Shown: piece after piece, positions 1-10,230 of the stretch
How the letters are laid out: each line of letters begins with the position of its first letter
Numbering within the stretch: position 1 is the stretch's first letter
Source: Clostridia bacterium BRH_c25
Lineage (GTDB): Bacteria > Bacillota_A > Clostridia > Lutisporales > Lutisporaceae
DNA length: 18,530 bases
Assembly: GCA_001515955.1 (NCBI GenBank)
Contig: LOES01000005.1
Span: 1 to 18,530, forward strand
Direction: 5' to 3'
Translations under genes and position numbers: made by a program
Notes under the pieces: generated by a model
Told to the model about the DNA's origin: nothing
The model's input: the letters and a program-made list of their open reading frames with translations, nothing else
Database searches by the model: none

Positions 1-3018
<3,018 letters not shown>

Positions 3019-3091
3019 AGTATTACAGCGGGTATAGTGCGAATTCAATTAAATTATGGAGACGTTTACGCTCTATTGGAATTATTAGAAT

Positions 3092-3120
3092 TTGAAAAAT
3101 GAAAAAGATTCCACGATAAT
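3092..3120 (+). promoter_or_regulatory. Sigma-A type promoter for the orphan gene at 3228
   Basis: TTGAAA (3092-3097) and GATAAT (3115-3120) are separated by exactly 17 bases, each one mismatch from consensus. Transcription would start near 3127, giving a leader of about 100 bases that contains the 3148-3190 hairpin. Confidence 0.6.
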
Positions 3121-3147
3121 TACTACAGAAATTACAGAAAATATAAT

Positions 3148-3190
3148 AGTGCCTCATAACGTATATTTCTTCTTGAGCATGGGAGGCACT
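3148..3190 (+). promoter_or_regulatory. Hairpin in the 5' leader of the orphan gene
   Basis: AGTGCCTC (3148-3155) and GAGGCACT (3183-3190) form a perfect 8-bp inverted repeat with a 27-base loop. No T-run follows, so it is not a terminator. It lies between the predicted promoter and the ribosome binding site and could be a regulatory leader structure or a protein-binding dyad. Function is inferred from position only. Confidence 0.4.
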
Positions 3191-3227
3191 GAATCAAGGA
3201 TGTGATTATATGTTTAGGAGGGATTCT

Positions 3228-3620
3228 ATGAGTCATCATAAGCAGGAATCGAAAGCAAAGGATAGCGTAGATGAGTTAAAGTATGCAAATGACAGAAGAA
3301 TCGAAGAGTTATTGAAAATCAATAACCGATATGTCCGTACCCAAAGGCATCTGGAAGAAAACTCAGATATAGCCAGGCTTGACCAGATAAAGCATTCCTT
3401 CGAGATTCAGGCTGAAAGAGAAGCTAGAATGGAAAACCTCAAGAATATAATCGCTTACGGCAAACATGAAGATGTGGATGAGGTTGGAAATCTTAAAAGG
3501 AACATGGAGTTTACAAATCACTATCTTCAGCACCATGCTGCCCATTTGGATGAAAATACCCTGGAGAATACGAAAACAAAGCAGGAGCATAGAAAAGAGC
3601 AGCTTGATTTCATTAATTAG
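3228..3620 (+). CDS. Hypothetical charged helical protein, 130 aa
   Basis: I do not recognise this family. The start is set at ATG 3228 because a strong AGGAGG (3216-3221) lies six bases before it; an earlier in-frame ATG at 3210 would place that site inside the gene. The product is very hydrophilic, rich in Glu, Lys, Asp, Asn, Arg and His, without Cys or Trp, and looks almost wholly alpha-helical, with heptad-like stretches around residues 15-80 (DELKYANDRRIEELLK onward) suggesting coiled coil. There is no signal peptide or membrane segment, so a soluble cytoplasmic protein is likely. It has its own promoter and terminator and is therefore a single-gene unit between lacZ and the PTS regulator. 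No function can be assigned. Confidence 0.8.
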   Translation: MSHHKQESKAKDSVDELKYANDRRIEELLKINNRYVRTQRHLEENSDIARLDQIKHSFEIQAEREARMENLKNIIAYGKHEDVDEVGNLKRNMEFTNHYLQHHAAHLDENTLENTKTKQEHRKEQLDFIN

Positions 3621-3641
3621 AAATACTGTATAAAACTCAAT

Positions 3642-3655
3642 GTTTGCCGGCAAAC
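3642..3655. repeat. Perfect 14-bp palindrome
   Basis: GTTTGCCGGCAAAC is fully self-complementary with no loop. It sits 21 bases after the stop of the 130-aa gene and directly abuts the terminator. It could be a protein-binding dyad or an accessory hairpin; no function can be assigned. Confidence 0.5.
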
Positions 3656-3690
3656 ACAGGTGATACTCTGTACCACCTGTGCTTTTTATT
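3655..3690 (+). terminator. Intrinsic terminator of the orphan gene
   Basis: CACAGGTG (3655-3662) pairs with CACCTGTG (3674-3681), with an 11-base loop, followed by CTTTTTATT. It separates this gene from the regulator downstream. Confidence 0.8.
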
Positions 3691-3718
3691 GGTCGTGACA
3701 TATCGTCATTGGGATTTA

Positions 3719-3733
3719 TTTGAACATTTCAAA
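3719..3733. promoter_or_regulatory. Short perfect inverted repeat upstream of the LevR-type gene
   Basis: TTTGAA-CAT-TTCAAA is a 6-bp perfect dyad with a 3-base centre, about 47 bases before the regulator start. Size and place fit an operator, but its A/T richness makes a chance match possible. No good sigma-A -35/-10 pair was found beside it. Confidence 0.3.
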
Positions 3734-3779
3734 TTAACAGAAAAAGTGATATTATTATCTATTAAAGGGGTTGATTGCA

Positions 3780-6596
3780 TTGAAGCGAAAAGAGAAGGTG
3801 CATAATGCTTTAAAGTCCTTATGCGATAAAATGGCTGCAGAGGAGTTTTTTAAAGGTTTTCAGGGCTTTACTACAGAAGAATTGGCTGCATATGTTAACA
3901 TAGAGAGAAATAATGTAAGCAAAGAGTTAAATGTACTGATTAATGAAATGAAGGTCGTTAAGATAACAGGTCGGCCTGTGTTTTATCTGGACAAGGAGTA
4001 TTTGGAGAATTCCTTGTCTCTGCAGTTGAATGAAAGCATATACCAATCTATTGATGCTTTACTGGCTTTGAAGAATAAAAGCAAAGACGTCTTTATAGCA
4101 AATCCTTTCAGTCACATGATAGGCTATAACGACAGCCTGAAAAATCAGATAAAGAAGCTGGAGGCAGCTGTCATTTATCCGCCCGATGGGCTTCATATCC
4201 TCCTTGTAGGACCTACCGGTGTAGGTAAATCAACGCTTGCTGAATTCATGTACAAATATGCCGTGGCAACCAAGGTAATCAGTGAAAATGCAAGCTTTGT
4301 AGTTTTCAATTGTGCGGATTATGCAGAAAACCCCCAACTTTTAATGGCACAGCTGTTTGGCTATGTTAAAGGTGCGTTTACAGGTGCTGATTCGGACAAG
4401 GACGGTTTGATAGATAAAGTAAATGGGGGATACCTGTTTTTAGATGAAATCCACCGGCTTTCTCCCGAAGGTCAGGAGATGCTTTTTACCGTTATAGACA
4501 AAAAGCTTTATAGGCGGCTTGGGGAAATTGAGTTGAAAAGAAAAGCAAATGTGCGCATAATAGGTGCAACAACAAAAGATCTTAATTCCAGCCTCCTTGA
4601 GACCTTTGTGCGAAGAATTCCCATAATAGTTGAGCTTCCGCCTCTTGAACAACGTTCTCTGCCGGAAAGATATGAGATGGTAAGGCAGTTTATCAGCAAT
4701 GAAGCTAAACGTATCAATGTTGATATTGCTACAGATGCTGAGGTTATTAAGGCTATGTTGCTTTATAATTGTCAAGGAAATATAGGACAGTTGAAGAGCG
4801 ATATACAACTGATATGTGCCAGAGGCTATCTGGAATATAAAACTCAGAATAGGAAAAGAGTAGAAATGACAATGGCTCTTTTGCCGGACTACATATTCAG
4901 TGGGTTTTTTGATTCGAAAAAAAGAAATGAGATTGAGAGCACTATTGAGTTGTCGGATAAAAAAGAAATAATCTTCTCAAAATCCTTGGATACTTGTATC
5001 AATATTGAGGATAAATACAGTATTTCCCAGAAAATATATGGGGAGATAAATACCAAGCTGGTTGAATACGCTGAAAAAGGATATAGTAAGGACATAATTA
5101 ACAAGGCTTTGGACAAGCACATACAAAAATATATAAATGAACTGGAAAAGAAATTCAACTACCGCTGTCAATCCGTTCAGAATGAGGAGCATTTCAGATT
5201 CATAAAGCCTAATGTATACCATGCTGTTGAATACTCATTGAAATTAGCAGAAAAAAGTCTGGAGCGCAGTTTTGCAAGCCGGGTATATGTTTCACTTTCG
5301 ATGCATATAAGCGAATTGATTGCGAACTATGGCAGCAAGAGATATGAAAATCTGGAAGATATAAAAAGCATAGTGCTCAACTATCCCAAGGAATATGAAG
5401 CAGCCGGGATAATCAGGGACGAACTTGAAAGAGAGTTGAGAATAATAATATCAGAAGAGGAAGTAATATTTATTACAATGTTCCTTTATGCCGTTAATAA
5501 GGAGAATAGCTATGACAGTAATAAAATAGGGATATTGATTATATGCCACGGTGAAAACACTGCAACAAGTATTGCAAATGTAGCCAATAAGCTTTTATCT
5601 ACTAATATATGCAATGCTATAGATATGCCCCTTGACAGAAACGTGGAAGATACCTTGAAGGAGGCCATAGATATAGTCAGGAAGATAGACCGGAAAATGG
5701 GAGTTCTTCTGATGATCGATATGGGTGCCTTGGCAACCTTCCCTGAAATCATTACAGAAAAAACAGGCATCAAAACGAAATGTGTAGAAATGGTTTCAAC
5801 GCCTTTGGTTTTGGAGGCCATACGGAAGTGCCTTTTTTTCGATATTGATCTGGACAGCCTTGGAGAAGAGCTTAAGACAATTACGCCTTATACGGAAAGA
5901 AGTGCGGCCTTAAGGCAGGGATATAAGCTTGAAAACAGGAGGAAGAAGTATATCCTGGTCACTTGTATGACAGGAGTGGGCACTGCAAAAAAGCTGGTTT
6001 CTATTATCAGGAATATGAAATTTGTGAAAAACCATAAAATTGAAGTCATTAATATCAATAAAAACGAATATGAGCATAAGTCTGACTTTTTTGAAGGACA
6101 GGTTTTGGCAGTAGCAGGGACTGTGGATCTTAACATATCTGATGCAGTGTATATACCAACTGAACAGATAATAACCCAAGAGGGTATGAACAAATTCGAA
6201 CTCTTGCTGAAAAATACTGATCCCTATATTTTAGGCAGCTTGAACAGCTCATTGGGCGTCACTCTTCTAAAGGCCCTGGAGGAGACCCTGGTTTTTCTTA
6301 ATCCTGCAAAGGTCTATCAGTGTATCAGCAGTGCATATAAGCTGATAGCAAGTGAGCTTGATATCCAAGGCAGCGAAAGTCTGGAAACAAGATTTATGAT
6401 TCACTGCTGTTGTATGATAGAAAGGTTGATCAGAAATGATTCCATATACCATCACGACGCAAATACCACTATTAATGAGAACAAGCTTCTTTATAACATA
6501 CTCCGGTACAATTTAAAAAATACTGAAGAAGTATTTGGAGTAAGCATTCCTGATACAGAAATTTGCTATGTAATAGATATGATTAATACAGTTTGA
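3780..6596 (+). CDS. levR: LevR-type sigma-54-dependent PTS operon activator
   Basis: Transcription activator that drives sigma-54 RNA polymerase at PTS operons, controlled by phosphorylation of its PRD domains. I chose TTG 3780: AAAGGGG (3764-3770) lies nine bases ahead, while an in-frame TTG at 3771 touches it. That gives 938 aa, close to Bacillus LevR. Domains: winged HTH (about 15-75); AAA+ with Walker A GPTGVGKST (144-152), sigma-54 contact loop GAFTGA (198-203) and Walker B FLDE (to 223); PRD1 (about 490-575, His509 in MHISEL); EIIA-mannose-like domain with His590; EIIB-like domain with Cys729 in TCMTGVGT; PRD2 (about 835-930, His875). The intact GAFTGA loop shows a true sigma-54 activator. 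The EIIABCD operon with a -24/-12 promoter follows, so it is the obvious target. In PRD1 the spot where many PRDs carry a second His reads VIFITMFL. Confidence 0.95.
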   Translation: MKRKEKVHNALKSLCDKMAAEEFFKGFQGFTTEELAAYVNIERNNVSKELNVLINEMKVVKITGRPVFYLDKEYLENSLSLQLNESIYQSIDALLALKNKSKDVFIANPFSHMIGYNDSLKNQIKKLEAAVIYPPDGLHILLVGPTGVGKSTLAEFMYKYAVATKVISENASFVVFNCADYAENPQLLMAQLFGYVKGAFTGADSDKDGLIDKVNGGYLFLDEIHRLSPEGQEMLFTVIDKKLYRRLGEIELKRKANVRIIGATTKDLNSSLLETFVRRIPIIVELPPLEQRSLPERYEMVRQFISNEAKRINVDIATDAEVIKAMLLYNCQGNIGQLKSDIQLICARGYLEYKTQNRKRVEMTMALLPDYIFSGFFDSKKRNEIESTIELSDKKEIIFSKSLDTCINIEDKYSISQKIYGEINTKLVEYAEKGYSKDIINKALDKHIQKYINELEKKFNYRCQSVQNEEHFRFIKPNVYHAVEYSLKLAEKSLERSFASRVYVSLSMHISELIANYGSKRYENLEDIKSIVLNYPKEYEAAGIIRDELERELRIIISEEEVIFITMFLYAVNKENSYDSNKIGILIICHGENTATSIANVANKLLSTNICNAIDMPLDRNVEDTLKEAIDIVRKIDRKMGVLLMIDMGALATFPEIITEKTGIKTKCVEMVSTPLVLEAIRKCLFFDIDLDSLGEELKTITPYTERSAALRQGYKLENRRKKYILVTCMTGVGTAKKLVSIIRNMKFVKNHKIEVININKNEYEHKSDFFEGQVLAVAGTVDLNISDAVYIPTEQIITQEGMNKFELLLKNTDPYILGSLNSSLGVTLLKALEETLVFLNPAKVYQCISSAYKLIASELDIQGSESLETRFMIHCCCMIERLIRNDSIYHHDANTTINENKLLYNILRYNLKNTEEVFGVSIPDTEICYVIDMINTV

Positions 6597-6696
6597 TACA
6601 GAATGCCATCCTCTCGATATTGATTGGCCAAAACTGATACAAATAAGCATATGAGCAAGCATTTATGGAGTTCAGGTTTTGCTGAATATAATATTT

Positions 6697-6757
6697 AAAA
6701 AGAATAGTGCAGTAAGGCTGAGGATTTCAGCGGCTTTACTGCACTATTCTTTTTTTG
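6697..6757 (+). terminator. Long intrinsic terminator after the activator gene
   Basis: A 19-bp perfect stem (AAAAAGAATAGTGCAGTAA against TTACTGCACTATTCTTTTT) continues after a small bulge with GCTGA/TCAGC and a short loop, ending in a T-run. The left arm is A-rich, so it could work both ways. It ends about ten bases before the sigma-54 promoter and would insulate it from regulator transcripts. Confidence 0.9.
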
Positions 6758-6766
6758 ATACTAACT

Positions 6767-6783
6767 TTGGCACATTAATTGCA
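6767..6783 (+). promoter_or_regulatory. Sigma-54 (-24/-12) promoter of the PTS operon
   Basis: TTGGCACATTAATTGCA fits the sigma-54 consensus (TGGCAC, R, four bases, TTGCW) with no mismatch. GG (6769-6770) and GC (6781-6782) are exactly 12 bases apart, the required spacing. Initiation would fall near 6794, about 60 bases before the EIIA start. The gene just upstream encodes a GAFTGA-bearing activator, which supports the call strongly. Confidence 0.93.
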
Positions 6784-6852
6784 CTATAAATAATCGGATA
6801 TCCAAATGACTTATTATAGAACCTATAAAAATATCGAGAGAGGAGGAATATT

Positions 6853-7254
6853 TTGATTGAGGTTATCATCATTACCCATGGAGACCTAGCAAAAGCATTG
6901 AAAGAAAGCGCTGAACTGATAGTTGGAAAACAAAAACACATCCAGACCTTCTGTCTTAAACATGGTGATAGTGTTGATGAGCTAAAAGAAAATATCAATC
7001 AGGCAGTATCCCTTTGCTTGCAGGAAGGAAATGAAGTTATTGCACTGACAGATATGTTTTCCGGAAGTCCATTCAATGTAACAACAGCTAATATGAATGA
7101 GCTTGGTTTCATCCATATTACTGGCATCAACCTTCCGATACTTATTGAAATCCTATTGATGAGACAGTCTGCCGGCATCAGAGAAATAAGTGAAGCGGCT
7201 GTTGAAAACGGACGCAATTCCATTAAGTTGGTCAATGATCTTTTAAGGAGGTAG
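6853..7254 (+). CDS. PTS mannose-family EIIA component
   Basis: Cytoplasmic phosphocarrier taking phosphate from HPr and passing it to EIIB. The 133-aa product matches single-domain EIIA-Man proteins: it begins IEVIIITHGDLA, with phosphorylated His9 in the THG motif, and contains the conserved stretch ALTDMFSGSPFNVT (about residues 64-78). The start is TTG 6853, six bases after AGGAGG (6841-6846). It is the first gene after the sigma-54 promoter, and EIIB begins five bases after its stop. EIIA and EIIB are separate proteins, as in LevD/LevE of Bacillus, not fused as in E. coli ManX. Confidence 0.95.
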   Translation: MIEVIIITHGDLAKALKESAELIVGKQKHIQTFCLKHGDSVDELKENINQAVSLCLQEGNEVIALTDMFSGSPFNVTTANMNELGFIHITGINLPILIEILLMRQSAGIREISEAAVENGRNSIKLVNDLLRR

Positions 7255-7259
7255 GATAG

Positions 7260-7736
7260 TTGAAAAGCATCGTGCTGACAAGAATAGATGACAGGTTAAT
7301 TCATGGTCAGGTAGTAACAGCTTGGGTAAAGCATGTCAAGGGCAACAGAATAATCATTGTAGACGACGTGCTGATAAAGGACTTGTTTATACAGCAAGTG
7401 CTCAAGATGGCTGCACCGAGTGGGATAAAGGTTGATGTATTCAGCCGGGAGGCTGCTATAGAAGATCTAGAAGGAAACTCCAATAGTGATGAAAGGATCA
7501 TTATTCTGGTAAAAGTACCTCAGGTAATTGAATATCTGATAGACAACGGGGTTGATATAAAGACGTTAATTTTGGGAGGTATGGGAGCAAGAGCCGGAAG
7601 ACAAAGGTTTCATAAAAACATATCGGTAGATAATGACGAATTGGAGTGTTTCAAGAAATTAGCTGACAAAGGTGTCCAGGTATTGATACAGATTGTACCT
7701 GATGAGAGGGCAATCGATATTAATAAGTTAATTTGA
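7260..7736 (+). CDS. PTS mannose/fructose/sorbose-family EIIB component
   Basis: Takes phosphate from EIIA and gives it to the incoming sugar at EIIC/EIID. At 158 aa it is the usual length. The N-terminus TRIDDRLIHGQV carries phosphorylated His15, the family signature, and LGGMGAR is seen near residues 101-107. Start is TTG 7260, seven bases after AAGGAGGT (7245-7252). It lies between EIIA (gap 5 bases) and EIIC (gap 15), so all are translated from one message. The sequence does not separate mannose, fructose, sorbose, N-acetylgalactosamine or modified-sugar specificity. Confidence 0.95.
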   Translation: MKSIVLTRIDDRLIHGQVVTAWVKHVKGNRIIIVDDVLIKDLFIQQVLKMAAPSGIKVDVFSREAAIEDLEGNSNSDERIIILVKVPQVIEYLIDNGVDIKTLILGGMGARAGRQRFHKNISVDNDELECFKKLADKGVQVLIQIVPDERAIDINKLI

Positions 7737-7751
7737 AAGGAGAATGTATAA

Positions 7752-8507
7752 ATGACAGTTCTTCAAGCGGTAATGCTCGGAATGATTTACTTTCTAGGGA
7801 ATAGTGCATTAATAGCAGGCCCTATAGGATACTATACTTTTTACAGACCTCTCGTAGCAGGCTTTTTGACAGGTTTGGTCCTTGGAGACCCCGTGACCGG
7901 AACAATTGTCGGTGCAACTATTAATTTGATGTACATAGGCTTTATAGCTGCCGGAGGAGCGCTGCCAGGTGACCCGTGTCTGGCAGGTGTACTGGGTACT
8001 GCATTAGCCATTACCTCACACCTTGATACACAAGCTGCTGTAGCCATTGCGGTTCCCTTGGGCTTGCTTGGAACACTTATATGGTTCGGAAGGCTCACAA
8101 TATCAGCCTTTTTTGCGCACAGGGCAGATAAATATGCAGTAGAAGGTGAAAGCAGCAAGATCTGGCTCATGAATGTCCTGGCACCTCAAAGCCTCATATT
8201 TCTTATGACATTTGTCCCGGTCACATTGGCAGCACTCTACGGAACATCCTCTGTGGCAAATGTAATCAATCTGCTTGGCGGAAATGTATTACATATATTA
8301 ATAGTTGTAGGGGGTATGATGCCTGCACTCGGTATCGGCCTCAACCTTAGAGCAATATACAAGGGTGAAACAAGAATATTCTTTTTCCTAGGTTTTCTGA
8401 TCACTGTATACTTTAATCTGACAATGATTTCAATAGGCTTCTTATCAGTATGTATTGCATTGATCTATATGCAATTAACGGAAAGGAGAGAATCTAATGC
8501 AGTCTAA
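7752..8507 (+). CDS. PTS mannose/sorbose-family EIIC membrane component
   Basis: Integral membrane subunit of the sugar-translocating channel with EIID. The 251-aa protein is hydrophobic throughout and shows family stretches such as GPIGYYTFYRPLVAG (about 24-38), LVLGDPVTGTIVGATINL (about 42-59) and the Gly/Pro-rich GGALPGDP that follows. Several membrane segments are evident, the last near residues 208-243. ATG 7752 follows AGGAG (7738-7742) by nine bases. Its end overlaps the EIID start by 11 bases, a sign of coupled translation. Confidence 0.94.
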   Translation: MTVLQAVMLGMIYFLGNSALIAGPIGYYTFYRPLVAGFLTGLVLGDPVTGTIVGATINLMYIGFIAAGGALPGDPCLAGVLGTALAITSHLDTQAAVAIAVPLGLLGTLIWFGRLTISAFFAHRADKYAVEGESSKIWLMNVLAPQSLIFLMTFVPVTLAALYGTSSVANVINLLGGNVLHILIVVGGMMPALGIGLNLRAIYKGETRIFFFLGFLITVYFNLTMISIGFLSVCIALIYMQLTERRESNAV

Positions 8508-9357
8508 TATTGCTGAAAATGCGGCTATTAAGGGCAGCACAGAAGAAAATGGCAAATTAAACAGGAAAGATATAGTAAAATCATGGCTGACATGGCTCTT
8601 CTTCAATCAAGGGTGTTATAACTACGAGAGAATGCAGGGGGTGGGTTTCTGCCATGCAATGGTACCCATTATAAACAAGCTGTATAAAGACAAAAGCGAA
8701 GAAAAAAGCAAAGCGCTCCAGAGGCATTTGGGCTTCTTCAATACCGAGCCTAACTTCGGTGCTCCCATAGTGGGTTTGACAGTAGCCATGGAAGAGGAAA
8801 GAGCAAATGGAGCAGATATTAGTGATGATGCCATTAACTCTGTAAAAACAGGGCTGATGGGTCCTATTGCGGGAATAGGCGATACGGTCATACAGGGGGT
8901 ATTGGTACCTCTGCTTTTAGCCTTCGGCATAGGACTTTCAACTGAAGGGAACCTGATGGGCCCTATACTCTATATTATTCTGGTTTCAACAATTGTACTG
9001 GGAATATCATATATTGGGTTCATGCAAGGCTACAAGAAAGGCCGGGATGCAATCATATCCTTTCTGCAAAGCGGTGTTATAAATAAAGTTGTGACCGGTG
9101 CAGGAATAATAGGCTGTATAGTACTGGGCGCTCTCGTTGCAAACTATGTATCCCTCAGTACACCTGTAATACTGACTATAGGACAACAACAGGTAGGCCT
9201 CCAGGAGAAACTTCTGGATGTCATACTTCCGAAAGCACTGCCCCTGGGGATAACTTATCTTACATATAAGCTTTTGGATAAGGGTTTCACTTCCATAAAG
9301 GTAATGCTTATGATTATTGCTACAGGAATTGTTGGAGGATTACTGGGAATATTCTAA
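8497..9357 (+). CDS. PTS mannose-family EIID membrane component
   Basis: Partner of EIIC in the membrane complex and diagnostic of the mannose PTS class, since only this class has an EIID. The 286-aa product shows FFNQGCYNYERMQGVGFCHAM (ending near residue 54), the hydrophilic helical stretch FFNTEPNFGAPIVGL, and TGLMGPIAGIGDTVIQG (about 115-131), followed by hydrophobic segments to the C-terminus. Start ATG 8497 lies within the last codons of EIIC and eight bases after AGGAG (8484-8488). Length is normal and nothing looks broken. Confidence 0.95.
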   Translation: MQSNIAENAAIKGSTEENGKLNRKDIVKSWLTWLFFNQGCYNYERMQGVGFCHAMVPIINKLYKDKSEEKSKALQRHLGFFNTEPNFGAPIVGLTVAMEEERANGADISDDAINSVKTGLMGPIAGIGDTVIQGVLVPLLLAFGIGLSTEGNLMGPILYIILVSTIVLGISYIGFMQGYKKGRDAIISFLQSGVINKVVTGAGIIGCIVLGALVANYVSLSTPVILTIGQQQVGLQEKLLDVILPKALPLGITYLTYKLLDKGFTSIKVMLMIIATGIVGGLLGIF

Positions 9358-9380
9358 TTATTAATTATTTGGAGGAAAAA

Positions 9381-10169
9381 ATGAAGAGAAGAATGAACAA
9401 TATCTTTAAAAAGGATGGCAAAAGCTTCATACTTGCTATTGACCACGGATCAGGCGTTAATGTGCTGCCGGAGCTCAACAATACAGGTGCTCTAATTGAG
9501 AAAGCTGTAAAAGGCGGAGTGGATGGTGTGCTTATGACCTTTGGAATGGCGTCCGCTTATCAGAAAGAATTAGGTAATGCCGCCATGCTGCTTAGAATGG
9601 ATGGGGGAACATCAGAACTCAATGTCACAGGATCACCCATGGAAGTAATGTATTCTGTTGAAGATGCCATACGTGTAGGTGCTGATGCGGTTCTCTGCAT
9701 GGGATTTCCAGGTGCCACACAAGAGGAAGTCAGCCTTAAGGGTATAGCTGGATTGGTTTCAGAAGGACTTAAATGGAATATCCCTGTAGGTGCAGAAATG
9801 CTTCCAAGAGGCTTTGAATTCGGCAAATTCCAAGACTGCAGAACACCCCAGAATCTCAAGCTTGCCGGCAGGATAGGCTGCGAATTGGGATTGGACTTTG
9901 TTAAAACAGAATACACAGGAGACAAAGAAAGCTTTAAAGAACTTGTACAGGGCTGCTATAAGCCGGTGCTTATACTGGGCGGAGGAAGCTCCAAGGCAGA
10001 ACGGGAAGTGCTTCAACTGGTCAAGGATGCATTGGATTGCGGAGCAAGCGGTGTTATCATGGGAAGGAACATATGGAGACATCCACAGCCGGAAAAATTA
10101 TGTGCGGCAATCACTGCTATCGTACATGGCAATGAGGAAGTGGATAGTGCCCTCAAGCTATTGAAATAA
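9381..10169 (+). CDS. Class I aldolase, DhnA/FbaB family
   Basis: Schiff-base aldolase of the family that includes FbaB, LsrF and archaeal ADH synthase (COG1830 type), acting on phosphorylated sugars. The start is ATG 9381 after GGAGG (9371-9375); TTG 9369 overlaps that site. The 262-aa TIM barrel shows the N-terminal ILAIDHGSG Asp motif (near residue 21), Lys175 in LDFVKTEYTG as the likely Schiff-base lysine, and C-terminal phosphate-binding loops LGGGSS and GVIMGRNIW. It follows EIID by 23 bases and precedes two dehydrogenases, so it probably cleaves the product made from the imported sugar phosphate. No sugar kinase is encoded here, so a monophosphate may be the substrate. Classical fructose-1,6-bisphosphate aldolase activity cannot be excluded. 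Confidence 0.88.
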   Translation: MKRRMNNIFKKDGKSFILAIDHGSGVNVLPELNNTGALIEKAVKGGVDGVLMTFGMASAYQKELGNAAMLLRMDGGTSELNVTGSPMEVMYSVEDAIRVGADAVLCMGFPGATQEEVSLKGIAGLVSEGLKWNIPVGAEMLPRGFEFGKFQDCRTPQNLKLAGRIGCELGLDFVKTEYTGDKESFKELVQGCYKPVLILGGGSSKAEREVLQLVKDALDCGASGVIMGRNIWRHPQPEKLCAAITAIVHGNEEVDSALKLLK

Positions 10170-10175
10170 CACTTT

Positions 10176-10207
10176 ACTGCAACATGGAGGAAGCAACATG
10201 TTGCAGT
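10176..10207 (+). promoter_or_regulatory. Intercistronic hairpin between aldolase and iron ADH genes
   Basis: ACTGCAACATG (10176-10186) and CATGTTGCAGT (10197-10207) form a perfect 11-bp stem with a 10-base loop. No T-run follows, so it is not a terminator. The loop holds most of a GGAGG sequence and the right arm holds an ATG; together they would serve the mini-ORF at 10198. It may adjust translation or mRNA stability inside the operon. Confidence 0.6.
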
Positions 10208-10230
10208 TCCATTTAAAAGGAGAACAATAA
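10198..10230 (+). CDS. Possible 10-codon leader ORF coupled to the iron ADH gene
   Basis: ATG 10198 opens a mini-ORF encoding MLQFHLKGEQ, preceded at seven bases by GGAGG (10186-10190) and ending in TAA (10228-10230), which shares its last A with the ADH start codon (TAATG). The start codon lies in the right arm of a perfect hairpin whose loop contains the ribosome binding site. The ADH also has its own AAGGAGA site inside this mini-ORF. It could be a translational-coupling device or chance; the peptide itself suggests no function. Confidence 0.35.
   Translation: MLQFHLKGEQ

Noticed and set aside
3771..3773. TTG 3771 as start of the activator gene
   Set aside because: It touches the AAAGGGG ribosome site with no spacer; TTG 3780 has a nine-base spacer.
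6812..6826. TTATAG-AAC-CTATAA dyad in the PTS operon leader
   Set aside because: Only six A/T-rich base pairs, weak as an RNA hairpin and likely by chance in this base composition.
7744..7755. Tiny ATG-TAT-AAA-TGA frame before EIIC, and a similar ATG-TCA-ATA-TGA before HPr (12522-12533)
   Set aside because: Before EIIC the ATG lies only one base after the Shine-Dalgarno sequence and before HPr only three, too close for initiation; the resemblance is probably chance.
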